From Ancylomarina sp. DW003 (GTDB taxonomy: Bacteria; Bacteroidota; Bacteroidia; Bacteroidales; Marinifilaceae), in contig NZ_JAKJSD010000002.1 of NCBI RefSeq assembly GCF_029029505.1, forward strand, positions 124,001 to 188,000: 64,000 nt of DNA, in the 5' to 3' direction. Position 1 is the stretch's first letter, and every line of letters begins with the position of its first letter. The notes below the pieces were generated by a model that had not been told where the DNA came from, made no database searches, and saw nothing but the letters and a program-made list of their open reading frames with translations. The position numbers were made by a program, and so were the translations under genes. Shown piece after piece: positions 54,279 to 62,726 of the stretch.

Positions 54279-55184
54279 TTAAAAATACCCTTCTTTTTTA
54301 CGATCTTCCATAGCAGCTTCAGAACGTTTATCATCATGGCGTGTACCACGTTCTGTTGTTCTTGTAGCCGCTACTTCTTCGATAATATCTTCCAAACTGT
54401 TTGCCTCCGACTCTACAGCACCTGTACAAGTAGCATCACCAATAGTTCTAAAACGAACGATTCTTTTTTCTACTTTCTCAGTATCACGCATAGGAATAAA
54501 GTCCGAAACTGATAACAAGTTTCCATGACGCATAAAAACTTCACGTTCGTGAGAGAAATAAATATTTGGGATATCAATATTTTCTAAATAGATATATTGC
54601 CATACATCCATCTCCGTCCAATTAGAAATTGGGAAAACTCTGAAGTGCTCACCCATATGCTTTTTACCATTGAAAAGGTTCCAAAGCTCAGGTCTTTGGT
54701 TTTTTGGGTCCCACTGTCCAAACTCATCACGATGAGAGAAAAAACGCTCTTTTGCTCTGGCTTTCTCTTCGTCACGACGACCTCCACCCATAGCACAATC
54801 CACTTGTAATTCTTCAAGTCCATCAAGAAGTGTTACAGTTTGTAGTTTGTTTCTACTTGCATCAAAACCAGTTTCTTCAACAGCTTTTCCCTGATCAATT
54901 GAATCCTGAACGTAACGTACAATCAAACGAGTACCTGTCTCTTCCATCAATCTATCACGAAATTCAATTGTCTCTGGGAAATTGTGACCTGTATCAACAT
55001 GCATTAAAGCAAAAGGTACTTTTGCAGGTGCAAAAGCTTTTCTTGCCAAATGAAACATGATAATAGAATCCTTTCCTCCCGAAAATAACATTACGGGATT
55101 CTCGAATTGAGCTGCAACTTCACGAATCACATAAATCGATTCAGCTTCCAGTTCTCTTAAGTGATTTATATTGTATTCATTCAT
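54279..55184 (-). CDS. cysD: Sulfate adenylyltransferase subunit 2
   Basis: Catalytic subunit that couples ATP and sulfate to APS, working with the CysN GTPase. The PP-loop SGGKDS is at 35-40. VDTGHNFPETIEFRD, the CAMGGGRRDEEKARAKER box, FPISNWTEMDVWQYI and a C-terminal GDATCTGAVESEA are the conserved set. 301 residues, complete. It is 70 bases downstream of cysC. Confidence 0.96.
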   Translation of the reverse strand: MNEYNINHLRELEAESIYVIREVAAQFENPVMLFSGGKDSIIMFHLARKAFAPAKVPFALMHVDTGHNFPETIEFRDRLMEETGTRLIVRYVQDSIDQGKAVEETGFDASRNKLQTVTLLDGLEELQVDCAMGGGRRDEEKARAKERFFSHRDEFGQWDPKNQRPELWNLFNGKKHMGEHFRVFPISNWTEMDVWQYIYLENIDIPNIYFSHEREVFMRHGNLLSVSDFIPMRDTEKVEKRIVRFRTIGDATCTGAVESEANSLEDIIEEVAATRTTERGTRHDDKRSEAAMEDRKKEGYF

Positions 55185-55254
55185 TCGAAAAAAATTTATT
55201 TACTCTTCTGTGATCAAACCGACCAACAGTATATTGTTTTTTATTATTCTTTAA

Positions 55255-55860
55255 TTAAGCTTTTGTGATATCCGACAAAATAGAATTTACCAAACAATTC
55301 ACAGATTCTTCTATCGACATTTCAGCCGTTTTAATTTCTAAAAAGGCATCTTCAGGAGCTTCAAAAGGAGCATCTAAACCTGTAAAATTCTTGATCTCAC
55401 CATTTCGAGCCTTTTTATACAAGCCTTTTACATCTCTTTTCTCACACTCTTCATAAGATGCATTCACATAGATTTCTCTAAAATCTTCACCAATAATATC
55501 TTTGGCTTGTTTTCGTATTTCCAAAGTTGGACTTACAAAACAGTTAATGGTGATAATACCACAATTCACAAACAATTTAGAAACTTCAGCAATACGACGA
55601 ATATTTTCAGTTCTGTCTTCTTCAGAAAAACCTAAGTTTTTATTAATACCTGTACGAATATTATCCCCATCAAGAATCTGAGTTAAGAAACCTCTTTTTT
55701 GAAGCTCCTTTTCTAAACCAATTGCAATAGTCGTTTTACCTGAACCAGAAAGTCCGGTCATCCATACAACACATGCTTTTTGATTTAAAAACTGCTCCTT
55801 CTCATCTCTTCCGATAATTCGATCGAAAACGGGGTGAATATTAGTTGCTTTGGTGGTCAT
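55255..55860 (-). CDS. cysC: Adenylyl-sulfate kinase
   Basis: Phosphorylates APS to PAPS. P-loop GLSGSGKT at 36-43, DGDNIRTGINKNLGF (APS binding) and TINCFVSP, then the lid helix. 201 residues, free-standing rather than fused to CysN. It leads the cysCDN operon. PAPS can go to sulfate reduction or to sulfotransferases or sulfonolipids; the context alone does not decide. Confidence 0.95.
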   Translation of the reverse strand: MTTKATNIHPVFDRIIGRDEKEQFLNQKACVVWMTGLSGSGKTTIAIGLEKELQKRGFLTQILDGDNIRTGINKNLGFSEEDRTENIRRIAEVSKLFVNCGIITINCFVSPTLEIRKQAKDIIGEDFREIYVNASYEECEKRDVKGLYKKARNGEIKNFTGLDAPFEAPEDAFLEIKTAEMSIEESVNCLVNSILSDITKA

Positions 55861-55995
55861 TAATTTATTTTAAATGAATCAAATCCAGACTTAAAGCGTC
55901 ATATGCTCAGCTAAATTTAATTGTGTTTTGCTCATATATCAATCAGGAAAAATTTTGAATTATATAAAAGTCAAGTCCTCCCAAAAAATCAGACA

Positions 55996-56003
55996 CAAAT
56001 GTA
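55996..56003 (-). promoter_or_regulatory. Candidate -7 box for cysC
   Basis: The minus strand reads TACATTTG, a TAnnTTTG match, 136 bases before cysC. No TTG -33 element was found at the right distance. Confidence 0.35.
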
Positions 56004-56125
56004 CAATTTCTAAGGTGATTATAAAAATTTTAACCTAGGAATACACTAGTACAATTTTACAGTAAAAATTGAAACAAAATCTAGCCACAAATTAACTTTT
56101 CAAATCCCAATACAAGCCAACAAAA

Positions 56126-56152
56126 AAGAGCCTCCTAAAAAAGGAAGCTCTT
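56126..56152 (-). terminator. Terminator of fabI
   Basis: AAGAGCCTCCT (56126-56136) pairs with AGGAAGCTCTT (56142-56152), one mismatch. The minus-strand exit is TTTTTTG. Confidence 0.8.
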
Positions 56153-56176
56153 CAATTTTATAGTAAATGAACAGGA

Positions 56177-57016
56177 CTATTTACAGTCACATTTTTCATC
56201 AAAACTCTTATTGTATTGCTGCATTGCTCTATAACTCATACCCATGTTAGAGAATCCGCCATCATGGAATAGGTTCTGCATAGTTACTTTCTTTGTCAAA
56301 TCTGAGAATAACGTGATACAATAGTTAGCACACTCCTGAGCATCAGCATTTCCTAGCGGAGACATACGCTCAGAGAAATCGATAAGTTTATCGAAACCTT
56401 TAACACCACTACCTGCTGTTGTAGGTGTTGGCGATTGTGAAATTGTATTCACACGAACTCTTTTCTCACGTCCATAGATGTAACCAAAACTACGAGCGAT
56501 AGATTCCAACATAGCTTTTGCATCAGCCATATCGTTGTATTCAAACATAGTTCTTTGTGCCGCTGCATAAGTTAATGCAACAATAGATCCCCAATCTGCA
56601 ACAACATCCATTTCCTTAGCCTTCTGAATCACTTTGTGAAAAGAAATAGCAGAAACGTCAAGTGTTTTCTTAAGGTATTCGTAGTTCAATTCATCGTATG
56701 AGTTTCCTTTACGAACATTAGGTGACATTCCAATAGAGTGAAGAATAAAATCAACAGGACCTCCAAAATGCTCCATTGATTTTGTGTAAAGATTCTCCAG
56801 ATCTTCCGGGTTTGTTGCATCAGCAGCAATTACCGGAGCATTACATTTTTTTGCAAGCTCGTCGATAGTTCCCATTCGAATGGAAACGGGTGTATTGGTT
56901 AAAACAATCTCAGCTCCTTCAGCAACTGCCAGTTCTGCAACTTTCCATGCAATTGACATGTCGTTTAAGGCTCCAAAAATGATTCCTTTTTTTCCTTTTA
57001 ATAAGTTATAAGACAT
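56177..57016 (-). CDS. fabI: Enoyl-[acyl-carrier-protein] reductase
   Basis: Last reduction of the fatty acid elongation cycle, NAD(P)H dependent, and the triclosan target class. The start at 57016 (MSYNLLKGKKGIIFGALND) is preferred because an ATG at 57058 is upstream of the likely transcription start. The cofactor-binding IFGALNDMSIAWKVA, SIGMSPNVR and the catalytic Y-x6-K in YNDMADAK are present. 279 residues, ending in an unusual CDCK. A promoter lies just upstream. It follows recN on the same strand and has its own terminator. Confidence 0.95.
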   Translation of the reverse strand: MSYNLLKGKKGIIFGALNDMSIAWKVAELAVAEGAEIVLTNTPVSIRMGTIDELAKKCNAPVIAADATNPEDLENLYTKSMEHFGGPVDFILHSIGMSPNVRKGNSYDELNYEYLKKTLDVSAISFHKVIQKAKEMDVVADWGSIVALTYAAAQRTMFEYNDMADAKAMLESIARSFGYIYGREKRVRVNTISQSPTPTTAGSGVKGFDKLIDFSERMSPLGNADAQECANYCITLFSDLTKKVTMQNLFHDGGFSNMGMSYRAMQQYNKSFDEKCDCK

Positions 57017-57045
57017 AATTTGAAATTTTTCAATTTTATCAGCTA

Positions 57046-57079
57046 CAAATTTAACCAATATTATTTAGAATAAATCAAA
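57046..57079 (-). promoter_or_regulatory. Promoter of fabI
   Basis: On the minus strand: TTTG (57079-57076), 22-base spacer, TAAATTTG (57053-57046), then TAGCTG. Spacing is slightly long. It predicts a leader near 25 bases and supports the start at 57016. Confidence 0.5.
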
Positions 57080-57135
57080 AAAAGATCACTTATTAAGACT
57101 GAATAAATTCTTTAATCATATCAAATATTTGACAT

Positions 57136-58791
57136 TTATTTAGCTAGCAAGACTTTAGCATTTTCCATGGCTGCCTGAGTCATATCAGAGCCACTTAACA
57201 TTTTGGCAAGCTCTTCAATACGACTTTCATTATCCAAAAGAACTATATTTGAGTAGGTTTCAAGCTCATCATCGGCTTTATAAACTTTATAATGGTAATT
57301 GCCTTTACCAGCAATCTGAGGTAAATGTGTAATGCTTATTACCTGAATATTCTCAGCCATATCTCGCATTACAACACCCATTTTATCAGCAATTTCTCCT
57401 GAAACTCCGGTATCAATCTCATCAAAAACGATAGACGGCAGAGCTGTTGATGCTGATATTAACGATTTAATACTCAACATCAATCGCGACACCTCACCAC
57501 CTGAAGCAACCTTTGATATCTCTTCGGGCTGACCATTCTTATTAGCAGAAAATAGAATACGAATCAAATCACGCCCTAAATACTGATATTCTTCAGCAAT
57601 AGATTGTTCGAACTTAATTTTAGCATGCGACATACCCAATTGTACTAATTGAGATTCCAAGGATTTTTCAATTTTAGGAATAACTACTCCTCTACTTTTA
57701 CTTAATTTATCAGAAGCCTTAGCTAATTTATTTTCCTGATTCTCTAGTTTCAATTTCAGCTCTTCAATCAATTCATCACTTGATGATATTTTCTGAACTT
57801 TATTATCCAAATCTTCTCGTACCTGAATTAATTCCTCGACTGAATCAACACGATGCTTTTGCTGAAGACCGTATATAGAATCCAATTTTTCATTTAAAAA
57901 ATTAATTCTTGCTGGATCAAACTCCATAGCTTCATAGCTTCTTTCCAACTCTGATGCCAAATCTTGCAGCTCGATACACGAACTTTCGAATCGTTGATAA
58001 AATTCATCCCCTTCAGAGAAAACTGTTTGTACCTGAGCAATAGCAGACCGAGCTTCTTTCAATTGTGAAATAATTGCAACTTCACCTTCACTTAATAAAT
58101 TTGACGCTTTAAATAAATTGGTTTTAATTTCCTCTGCATGGTTAAGCGTTTCAAGCTCTGATTCCATTTCAACTTGTTCACCTTCCACAAGATTAGCATC
58201 CATCAATTGTTGTAGTTGGAACTGGTAATAATCCAAATCAGACTTTTCCTTGCGTGCAATCTCTTCCTGATTTCTCAGCTCTTTCTTTATATCTTGATAA
58301 TTCTCAAATTGTTTCTGATAATCATCAAGTAATGAAAAGTTCTGTGCATATGTATCAACTATTCCCATTTGATACTCAGGATCACCAAGTGACAAATTCT
58401 GATTTTGAGAATGGATATCAATCAACTTATAACCTAATTCTTTTAGAAGTTTAATACTTACAGGAGAATCATTTACAAAACCGCGTGTTTTCCCATTAGG
58501 TAGAATTTCACGTCTCAAAATAGTTTCTTCCTCGTATTCCATTTCAGCATCATCAAAAAACTTTTGTAGCTTATACTTTGATATATTGAAATTAGCTTCG
58601 ATAACACATTTCAAGGTTTTATCCTTTAAAATATTAGTTTCAGGACGTTGTCCTAAAACCAAACCTAAAGCACCTAAAAGTATTGATTTTCCAGATCCTG
58701 TTTCACCAGTTATTATAGAAAATCCGCTTTTAAAATCAATCTCAATCTGATTAATTAAAGTATAATTTTGAATAGCTAACGATTGAAGCAT
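57136..58791 (-). CDS. recN: DNA repair protein RecN
   Basis: SMC-like ATPase acting in double-strand break repair. The start at 58791 (MLQSLAIQNYTLINQIEIDF) is preferred over an ATG 27 bases upstream. Walker A GETGSGKS at 29-36, a long coiled coil through the middle, the signature VASGGEVSRLML, and Walker B SIVFDEIDTGVSG. 551 residues, normal length. It follows the DUF4835 gene with a gap of about 50 bases and precedes fabI. Confidence 0.94.
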   Translation of the reverse strand: MLQSLAIQNYTLINQIEIDFKSGFSIITGETGSGKSILLGALGLVLGQRPETNILKDKTLKCVIEANFNISKYKLQKFFDDAEMEYEEETILRREILPNGKTRGFVNDSPVSIKLLKELGYKLIDIHSQNQNLSLGDPEYQMGIVDTYAQNFSLLDDYQKQFENYQDIKKELRNQEEIARKEKSDLDYYQFQLQQLMDANLVEGEQVEMESELETLNHAEEIKTNLFKASNLLSEGEVAIISQLKEARSAIAQVQTVFSEGDEFYQRFESSCIELQDLASELERSYEAMEFDPARINFLNEKLDSIYGLQQKHRVDSVEELIQVREDLDNKVQKISSSDELIEELKLKLENQENKLAKASDKLSKSRGVVIPKIEKSLESQLVQLGMSHAKIKFEQSIAEEYQYLGRDLIRILFSANKNGQPEEISKVASGGEVSRLMLSIKSLISASTALPSIVFDEIDTGVSGEIADKMGVVMRDMAENIQVISITHLPQIAGKGNYHYKVYKADDELETYSNIVLLDNESRIEELAKMLSGSDMTQAAMENAKVLLAK

Positions 58792-58838
58792 ATATAGTGG
58801 AATAATGGTTAAAGGCAATAATTTAAATCAGATAAACC

Positions 58839-59732
58839 CTATTTTAGGATTTTCTTGTACTTATTCAGGTTAGCCGGATCAATATCATTTAAGATATTGT
58901 ACGCTCGTTTTTTCTCATCATTAAACGATTCTGAAAATATCTTCACCAATTCATCTGATTTAGCATCGAAAAATATCTGAAGTATAAAAGAACCTGGTTT
59001 AGCTCTATGAGCTTTCTGAAGCAAACGCAATGATTCTGCGATTTCGGCTCTTCCATCTGTTAATTTATCGGCCATTTTATCTAAACCCAGACGATGATAA
59101 CGATAGATACATTCTCGAACAGGTCTGTAAGAATTATTTAAGATATTTTCAATCAGCCAATACCTATTACTCTTACTTTCGAACGATTTCCATCCAGGGT
59201 ATTTAGCATTTTGCATCTTATTTACGATTGCTTCCGCTCTTGTAAAATAAGGCGTTCCACCTTCCATAGCAAAAGAATCGTAATCAAGACCAACAATAAT
59301 ATTAGCATAGTATGCCAAAAGTGCTGTCAAACTTGTTGGTGTATTGGTCTCATTAAACTCCAAAGCTTGATATTCTGCATATTTAAAATGAATATCGTCG
59401 TCCTTAAAATTCAGTAATACCGTATTAAAAGAAGAGTTGAAAATAGGTCGACGAGCTTGAATCTGCATCGTTCCTTTAAACTCATCAGATGAAATTTGGT
59501 CTTTCAAGTTAATCAGAATATTACACTCAATCTTTTCATCCTGATCGTAAACATGATCCGTCCATCTTCTGGTATTCATAAATTCATAAATAGCCGTTTG
59601 CATCGTTCTAAAAACCTGCTTATTGGTCCCTTGAATTTGCTGACTTACAACCTGAACATTGCAACGTAATTCTTGAGAACTAGCATTTAAAACAGAAAAT
59701 AAAACAAGTAATGAAAGTATGAGTTTACGCAT
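58839..59732 (-). CDS. DUF4835 periplasmic protein
   Basis: 297 residues from an ATG at 59732 (MRKLILSLLVLFSVLNASSQ), a signal peptide; an ATG at 59747 is also possible. The mature part starts ELRCNVQVVSQQIQGTNKQVF, then YEFMNTRRWTDHVYDQDEKI, typical of the DUF4835 family that in Bacteroidota lies between coaBC and recN. No catalytic motif is seen. Function unknown; a conserved envelope role is possible because the family is phylum-specific. About 120 bases after coaB. Confidence 0.85.
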   Translation of the reverse strand: MRKLILSLLVLFSVLNASSQELRCNVQVVSQQIQGTNKQVFRTMQTAIYEFMNTRRWTDHVYDQDEKIECNILINLKDQISSDEFKGTMQIQARRPIFNSSFNTVLLNFKDDDIHFKYAEYQALEFNETNTPTSLTALLAYYANIIVGLDYDSFAMEGGTPYFTRAEAIVNKMQNAKYPGWKSFESKSNRYWLIENILNNSYRPVRECIYRYHRLGLDKMADKLTDGRAEIAESLRLLQKAHRAKPGSFILQIFFDAKSDELVKIFSESFNDEKKRAYNILNDIDPANLNKYKKILK

Positions 59733-59851
59733 ATCTGAATTTTTCAAAAATTAAGACTAAAGTTAATCAAAACAAATGAGCAGCCAAGCCTAATAAATCT
59801 AACTGAAGAAATATTCTATTATTGTTTAAAAATTTTGTAAAAGAATAAAAA

Positions 59852-60498
59852 CTAAAAGTTTTGATTCAGAACCAATTCATCAACAATATCCTCAGCAACT
59901 TCAGTTTTAGATTTTAATTCAAATTTTTTCATTCCTCCCTTACGAGAAAAAATTGTAATCTTATTTGTATCGTGCTGAAAACCTGCTCCCGAATCGTTTA
60001 ATGAATTCAAAACAATTAAATCTAAGTTTTTCTTTTCTAATTTCAGTTGAGCGTTCTGTTCTTCGTTATTGGTTTCGAGAGCAAAACCGACCAAAAATTG
60101 ATTTTCAGATTTAATATTACCTATAGAAGCTGCAATATCTTTTGTAGGTGTAAGTTCAATCGTATAATTCGATTTTTCACGCTTCACCTTAGTATTTAAT
60201 GGGTTCAAGGGAGTAAAATCAGCTACAGCAGCAGTCATTATTGCTCCATCACAGTGAGGGAAATGCTCCAATGAAGCTTCATACATTTCCTGAGCGGAAA
60301 CCACATCGATACGATTAATATTAGGATGGATCGCTTTACAAGCTGAAGGACCTGAGATAAGTGTCACTTGTGCACCTTCTTCAGCTAATTTTTCGGCAAT
60401 TGAGAAACCCATTTTGCCTGAAGAGAAATTACCAATAAAACGAACAGGGTCGATCTTTTCGTAAGTCGGCCCTGTTGTAATCATGACCTTTTTGTCAC
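59852..60498 (-). CDS. coaBC: CoaB domain: phosphopantothenate--cysteine ligase part of coaBC
   Basis: Joins phosphopantothenate and cysteine (CTP) in coenzyme A synthesis. From ATG 60484 it reads MITTGPTYEKIDPVRFIGNF, then SSGKMG, TAAVADFTP and KREKSNYTIELTPTKDI, the standard CoaB core. It lacks a proper N-terminus: the linker seen in fused CoaBC is found upstream in the same frame (KKKRLSDKKV), running back through the A10 tract into coaC. So this is the second half of a CoaBC protein displaced by one base. It could be translated on its own from ATG 60484, but the in-frame linker argues for a frameshift product. Confidence is high for identity, moderate for expression mode. Confidence 0.9.
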
Positions 60499-60514
60499 TT
60501 AGTCTTTTTTTTTT
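60499..60514 (-). other. A10 slippery tract joining coaC and coaB
   Basis: The minus strand has ten consecutive A residues (60514-60505), then GACTAA. In frame 0 it reads TCA AAA AAA AAA GAC TAA. A -1 shift reads AAA AGA CTA AGT GAC AAA AAG GTC ATG, the CoaBC linker. Either transcript slippage or ribosomal frameshifting, or a sequencing error in the homopolymer. Confidence 0.85.
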
Positions 60515-61056
60515 GAAGCAAAGAATTCCTTAAGTTTCTCAACTATTTTTTCAGGATCTTCCATGCGACCTTTACCGTACAATCCACTTGCCAGCTCACC
60601 ACTTGAAGGTTCAATAAAACGATCCCCATAAGATCTTAAAATATCCATATTGCGAAGCGTAGCCGGATGTTTAAACATATCCAAGTCCATAGCAGGTGCA
60701 TGAACAACCGGACATTTGGCAGAAAGGTAAGTTGTCAACAATAGATTATCACAAATACCATGTGCCATTTTAGCCATAGTATTAGCAGTTGTTGGAGCGA
60801 CTAATAATACATCAGCCCATATACCTAGATCTACATGACTATTCCATTCACCATCATCATGCTTAAAAAAGTCACTTAATACAGTGTTTTTAGAAAGCGT
60901 AGCCATTGTAACCGGAGAAATAAACTCCTTGGCATATGGGGTCATAATAACCTTTACTTCAGCTCCTTCTTTCACAAGTAATCGAACTAAAGTTGCAGCT
61001 TTATAGGCAGCAATACTTGCCGTTACACCTAATATGATTTTCTTATCTTTTAACAT
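60499..61056 (-). CDS. coaBC: CoaC domain: phosphopantothenoylcysteine decarboxylase part of coaBC
   Basis: Flavin-dependent decarboxylase of coenzyme A synthesis, 185 residues. GVTASIAAYKA is the flavin site, the catalytic His74 is in WNSHVDLG, and PAMDLDMF at 121-128 corresponds to the PxMNxxMW motif. The Cys of the substrate-clamp loop (ACG in E. coli Dfp) is Ser157 in ELASGLYGKGRM. The frame ends in ASKKKD and a stop because of a run of ten A residues. One extra A (or a -1 shift) would continue into the CoaB frame. A hairpin at 61074-61097 lies between it and the upstream omega gene. Confidence 0.92.
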   Translation of the reverse strand: MLKDKKIILGVTASIAAYKAATLVRLLVKEGAEVKVIMTPYAKEFISPVTMATLSKNTVLSDFFKHDDGEWNSHVDLGIWADVLLVAPTTANTMAKMAHGICDNLLLTTYLSAKCPVVHAPAMDLDMFKHPATLRNMDILRSYGDRFIEPSSGELASGLYGKGRMEDPEKIVEKLKEFFASKKKD

Positions 61057-61073
61057 AAGGTCTAAAACTAAAA

Positions 61074-61097
61074 AAGTTCCCTGATTAGAGGGAACTT
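61074..61097 (-). terminator. Hairpin between the omega gene and coaBC
   Basis: AAGTTCCCT (61074-61082) pairs with AGGGAACTT (61089-61097), 6-base loop. The minus-strand exit is a T run. It lies 19 bases past the omega-subunit stop and 17 bases before coaC, so it may attenuate read-through inside the operon. Confidence 0.7.
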
Positions 61098-61115
61098 AAA
61101 TATTAAAGCAAAATT

Positions 61116-61451
61116 TTACTTGTTTGTTTTGTTTTCGTTAGCAGGATTTCTATAATAAACGTCTCCATTTATGAATTCCTCAACCGCAATTAAAGTCGGC
61201 TTTGGTAAACGCTCATAGTATTTTGAAATTTCGATCTGCTCACGATTCTCGAAAACTTCCTCCAAATTATCAGTAAAAGATGCGAATTCTTGAAGTTTCT
61301 TATTCAGTTCTGTTTTAAGCTCTACAGCAATCTGATTAGAACGCTTTGCCATAATCATCACTGATTCGTAAGCATTCCCTACTTCTCTGCTCAAATCAGT
61401 TACGTTACGTGTAATTGTTGAACTTGCTGCATTGGTTTTTTTGTAATCCAT
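61116..61451 (-). CDS. rpoZ: RNA polymerase omega subunit, Rpb6-type
   Basis: 111 residues. NAYESVMIMAKRSNQIAVEL is the conserved Rpb6/omega helix pair, preceded by an N-terminal TITRNVTDLSREVG and followed by the phylum-typical ERLPKPTLIAVEEFINGDVYY. It stabilises the RNA polymerase beta-prime subunit. It is 83 bases downstream of bamD, in the order bamD-rpoZ-coaBC that is common in Bacteroidota. It ends before a hairpin terminator. Confidence 0.85.
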   Translation of the reverse strand: MDYKKTNAASSTITRNVTDLSREVGNAYESVMIMAKRSNQIAVELKTELNKKLQEFASFTDNLEEVFENREQIEISKYYERLPKPTLIAVEEFINGDVYYRNPANENKTNK

Positions 61452-61534
61452 ACTGAAAGAATTATTATCTATTGGTTTATTTTTAGTTCAGCTTGCAAAA
61501 ATACAAATTTTATTAGTTTTCCTCTAATTTATAA

Positions 61535-62347
61535 CTAATTATCTTCTTTTGCAGATTTATCTTTTCCAAAATAAGCTTCGATCTCCTTAATCATACGCTC
61601 ACTAGACTTCTGAAATTTACTTTTTGGAAACTCATCCACAAAAGCAAAATACTCTTCTTTTGCCAAGTTGAAACGCTCATTCTGCTTTTCAGATATCGAT
61701 TTCATAGCAAATTCGAAACGAGATTCAAGAAGCATGAACATTAATTCCTCTCGATAAGACGATCCAGGATAATCTTTTATTGCATTTTGCAATGCAATAA
61801 TTGCTGAAGGATAATGTGTTCTATCAAAATAATTACGAGCACTTAAATACGATTTATAAACCAATTTATCCTGTAACTCATCAATCAACTTATTTCCTTC
61901 ATCAACTCGTGATGAGTTAGGATATCTGTTCATATATAACTGCAAGGCATTAATAGCATCTTGCGTTGAAGTTTGATCCAATCGTGGTTTTGGCGATTCT
62001 TTGTAATAACAATATGCGCTCATATACAAACACTCTTCTGCATAAGGGCTATCTGGAAAATTCTTAATGAAGTTACGGAAGTAGTATCCACCAGTGATAT
62101 AATCACCCATACCATAATTACAGTAAGCCATATAATAAGCAACCGTTTCGGCCTTACTAGTACCACGGAAAACAGGCACTAACTCTTCGAAAAGCGTTGC
62201 AGCTTTCACATATTGCTCTTCGTTATAATATACAATTGCTTTCTTGTATTTTAGAGTAGTATCGTTACTCTTCAGAAGTTTTTGATATTCGCTACATCCA
62301 GCTAAAAGCGTAGAAAAAAGCACGATCAACAAAAGGATTTTTTTCAT
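61535..62347 (-). CDS. bamD: Outer membrane assembly lipoprotein BamD
   Basis: Lipoprotein subunit of the BAM machine that folds outer-membrane barrels. The start at 62347 (MKKILLLIVLFSTLLAGC) is favoured because a -7 box overlaps the alternative ATG at 62383. Lipobox LLAGC (Cys18). Five TPR-like repeats follow: YYNEEQYVKAATLFEELVP, YFRNFIKNFPDSPYAEECLY, and later NRYPNSSRVDEG and YPGSSYREELMFML. 270 residues. First gene of the run to rpoZ, coaBC, DUF4835, recN and fabI. Confidence 0.93.
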   Translation of the reverse strand: MKKILLLIVLFSTLLAGCSEYQKLLKSNDTTLKYKKAIVYYNEEQYVKAATLFEELVPVFRGTSKAETVAYYMAYCNYGMGDYITGGYYFRNFIKNFPDSPYAEECLYMSAYCYYKESPKPRLDQTSTQDAINALQLYMNRYPNSSRVDEGNKLIDELQDKLVYKSYLSARNYFDRTHYPSAIIALQNAIKDYPGSSYREELMFMLLESRFEFAMKSISEKQNERFNLAKEEYFAFVDEFPKSKFQKSSERMIKEIEAYFGKDKSAKEDN

Positions 62348-62380
62348 AAGTATAAGGGACTCTACAATTTTTGTATCATG

Positions 62381-62388
62381 CAAAGATA
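62381..62388 (-). promoter_or_regulatory. Candidate -7 box for bamD
   Basis: The minus strand reads TATCTTTG, an exact TAnnTTTG match, 34 bases before the bamD start. It covers the alternative ATG at 62383 and so supports the shorter ORF. No TTG at the standard -33 spacing. Confidence 0.45.
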
Positions 62389-62607
62389 GAATTTTCCGTC
62401 AATTTTGAACATTTCATACTATCATATTGTTGCATTTAGATTTTTTTAACAAGACTATCAGGCAGATAGGTACAGCAAGTCTTAGATTACAGCTATAAAT
62501 TCATTTAAACTCGTGATTTTGGGAAGTTATCAAACTCAGAAACTTAGTGTTCTCAGTCTCATATCATTTATTATTAATTAGCGAAGAAAATCTACTGCTT
62601 CTATAAC

Positions 62608-62637
62608 TTGATATTTTTTTATAAAATGTTACTTTTG
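62608..62637 (+). promoter_or_regulatory. Promoter of the alpha-oxoamine synthase gene
   Basis: TTG (62608-62610), a 19-base spacer, then TACTTTTG (62630-62637), a full match to the Bacteroidota housekeeping promoter. Confidence 0.65.
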
Positions 62638-62726
62638 CACAGTTATGAATCCATTTCGGAAAATTTCTAGAAAATAGACTTCATAACTCTATTCAGAATA
62701 TTTGAAAACTCAAAAAAACATATAAC

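Larger units (their letters stand above)
55861..56176. other. 316-base intergenic region between cysC and fabI
   Basis: No gene. It holds the candidate cysC -7 box and the fabI terminator at 56126-56152. Otherwise AT-rich and featureless to my eye. Confidence 0.45.
62348..62726. other. 379-base divergent region between bamD and the alpha-oxoamine synthase
   Basis: No gene. Contains the candidate bamD -7 box (62381-62388) and the good plus-strand promoter at 62608-62637. The implied leader of the synthase gene is about 80 bases and no riboswitch fold was recognised. Confidence 0.45.

Noticed and set aside
60482-60484. coaB as an independent gene starting at ATG 60484
   Set aside because: The upstream in-frame sequence encodes the usual CoaBC linker and joins coaC at the A10 tract, so a split gene with its own start is less likely, though not excluded.
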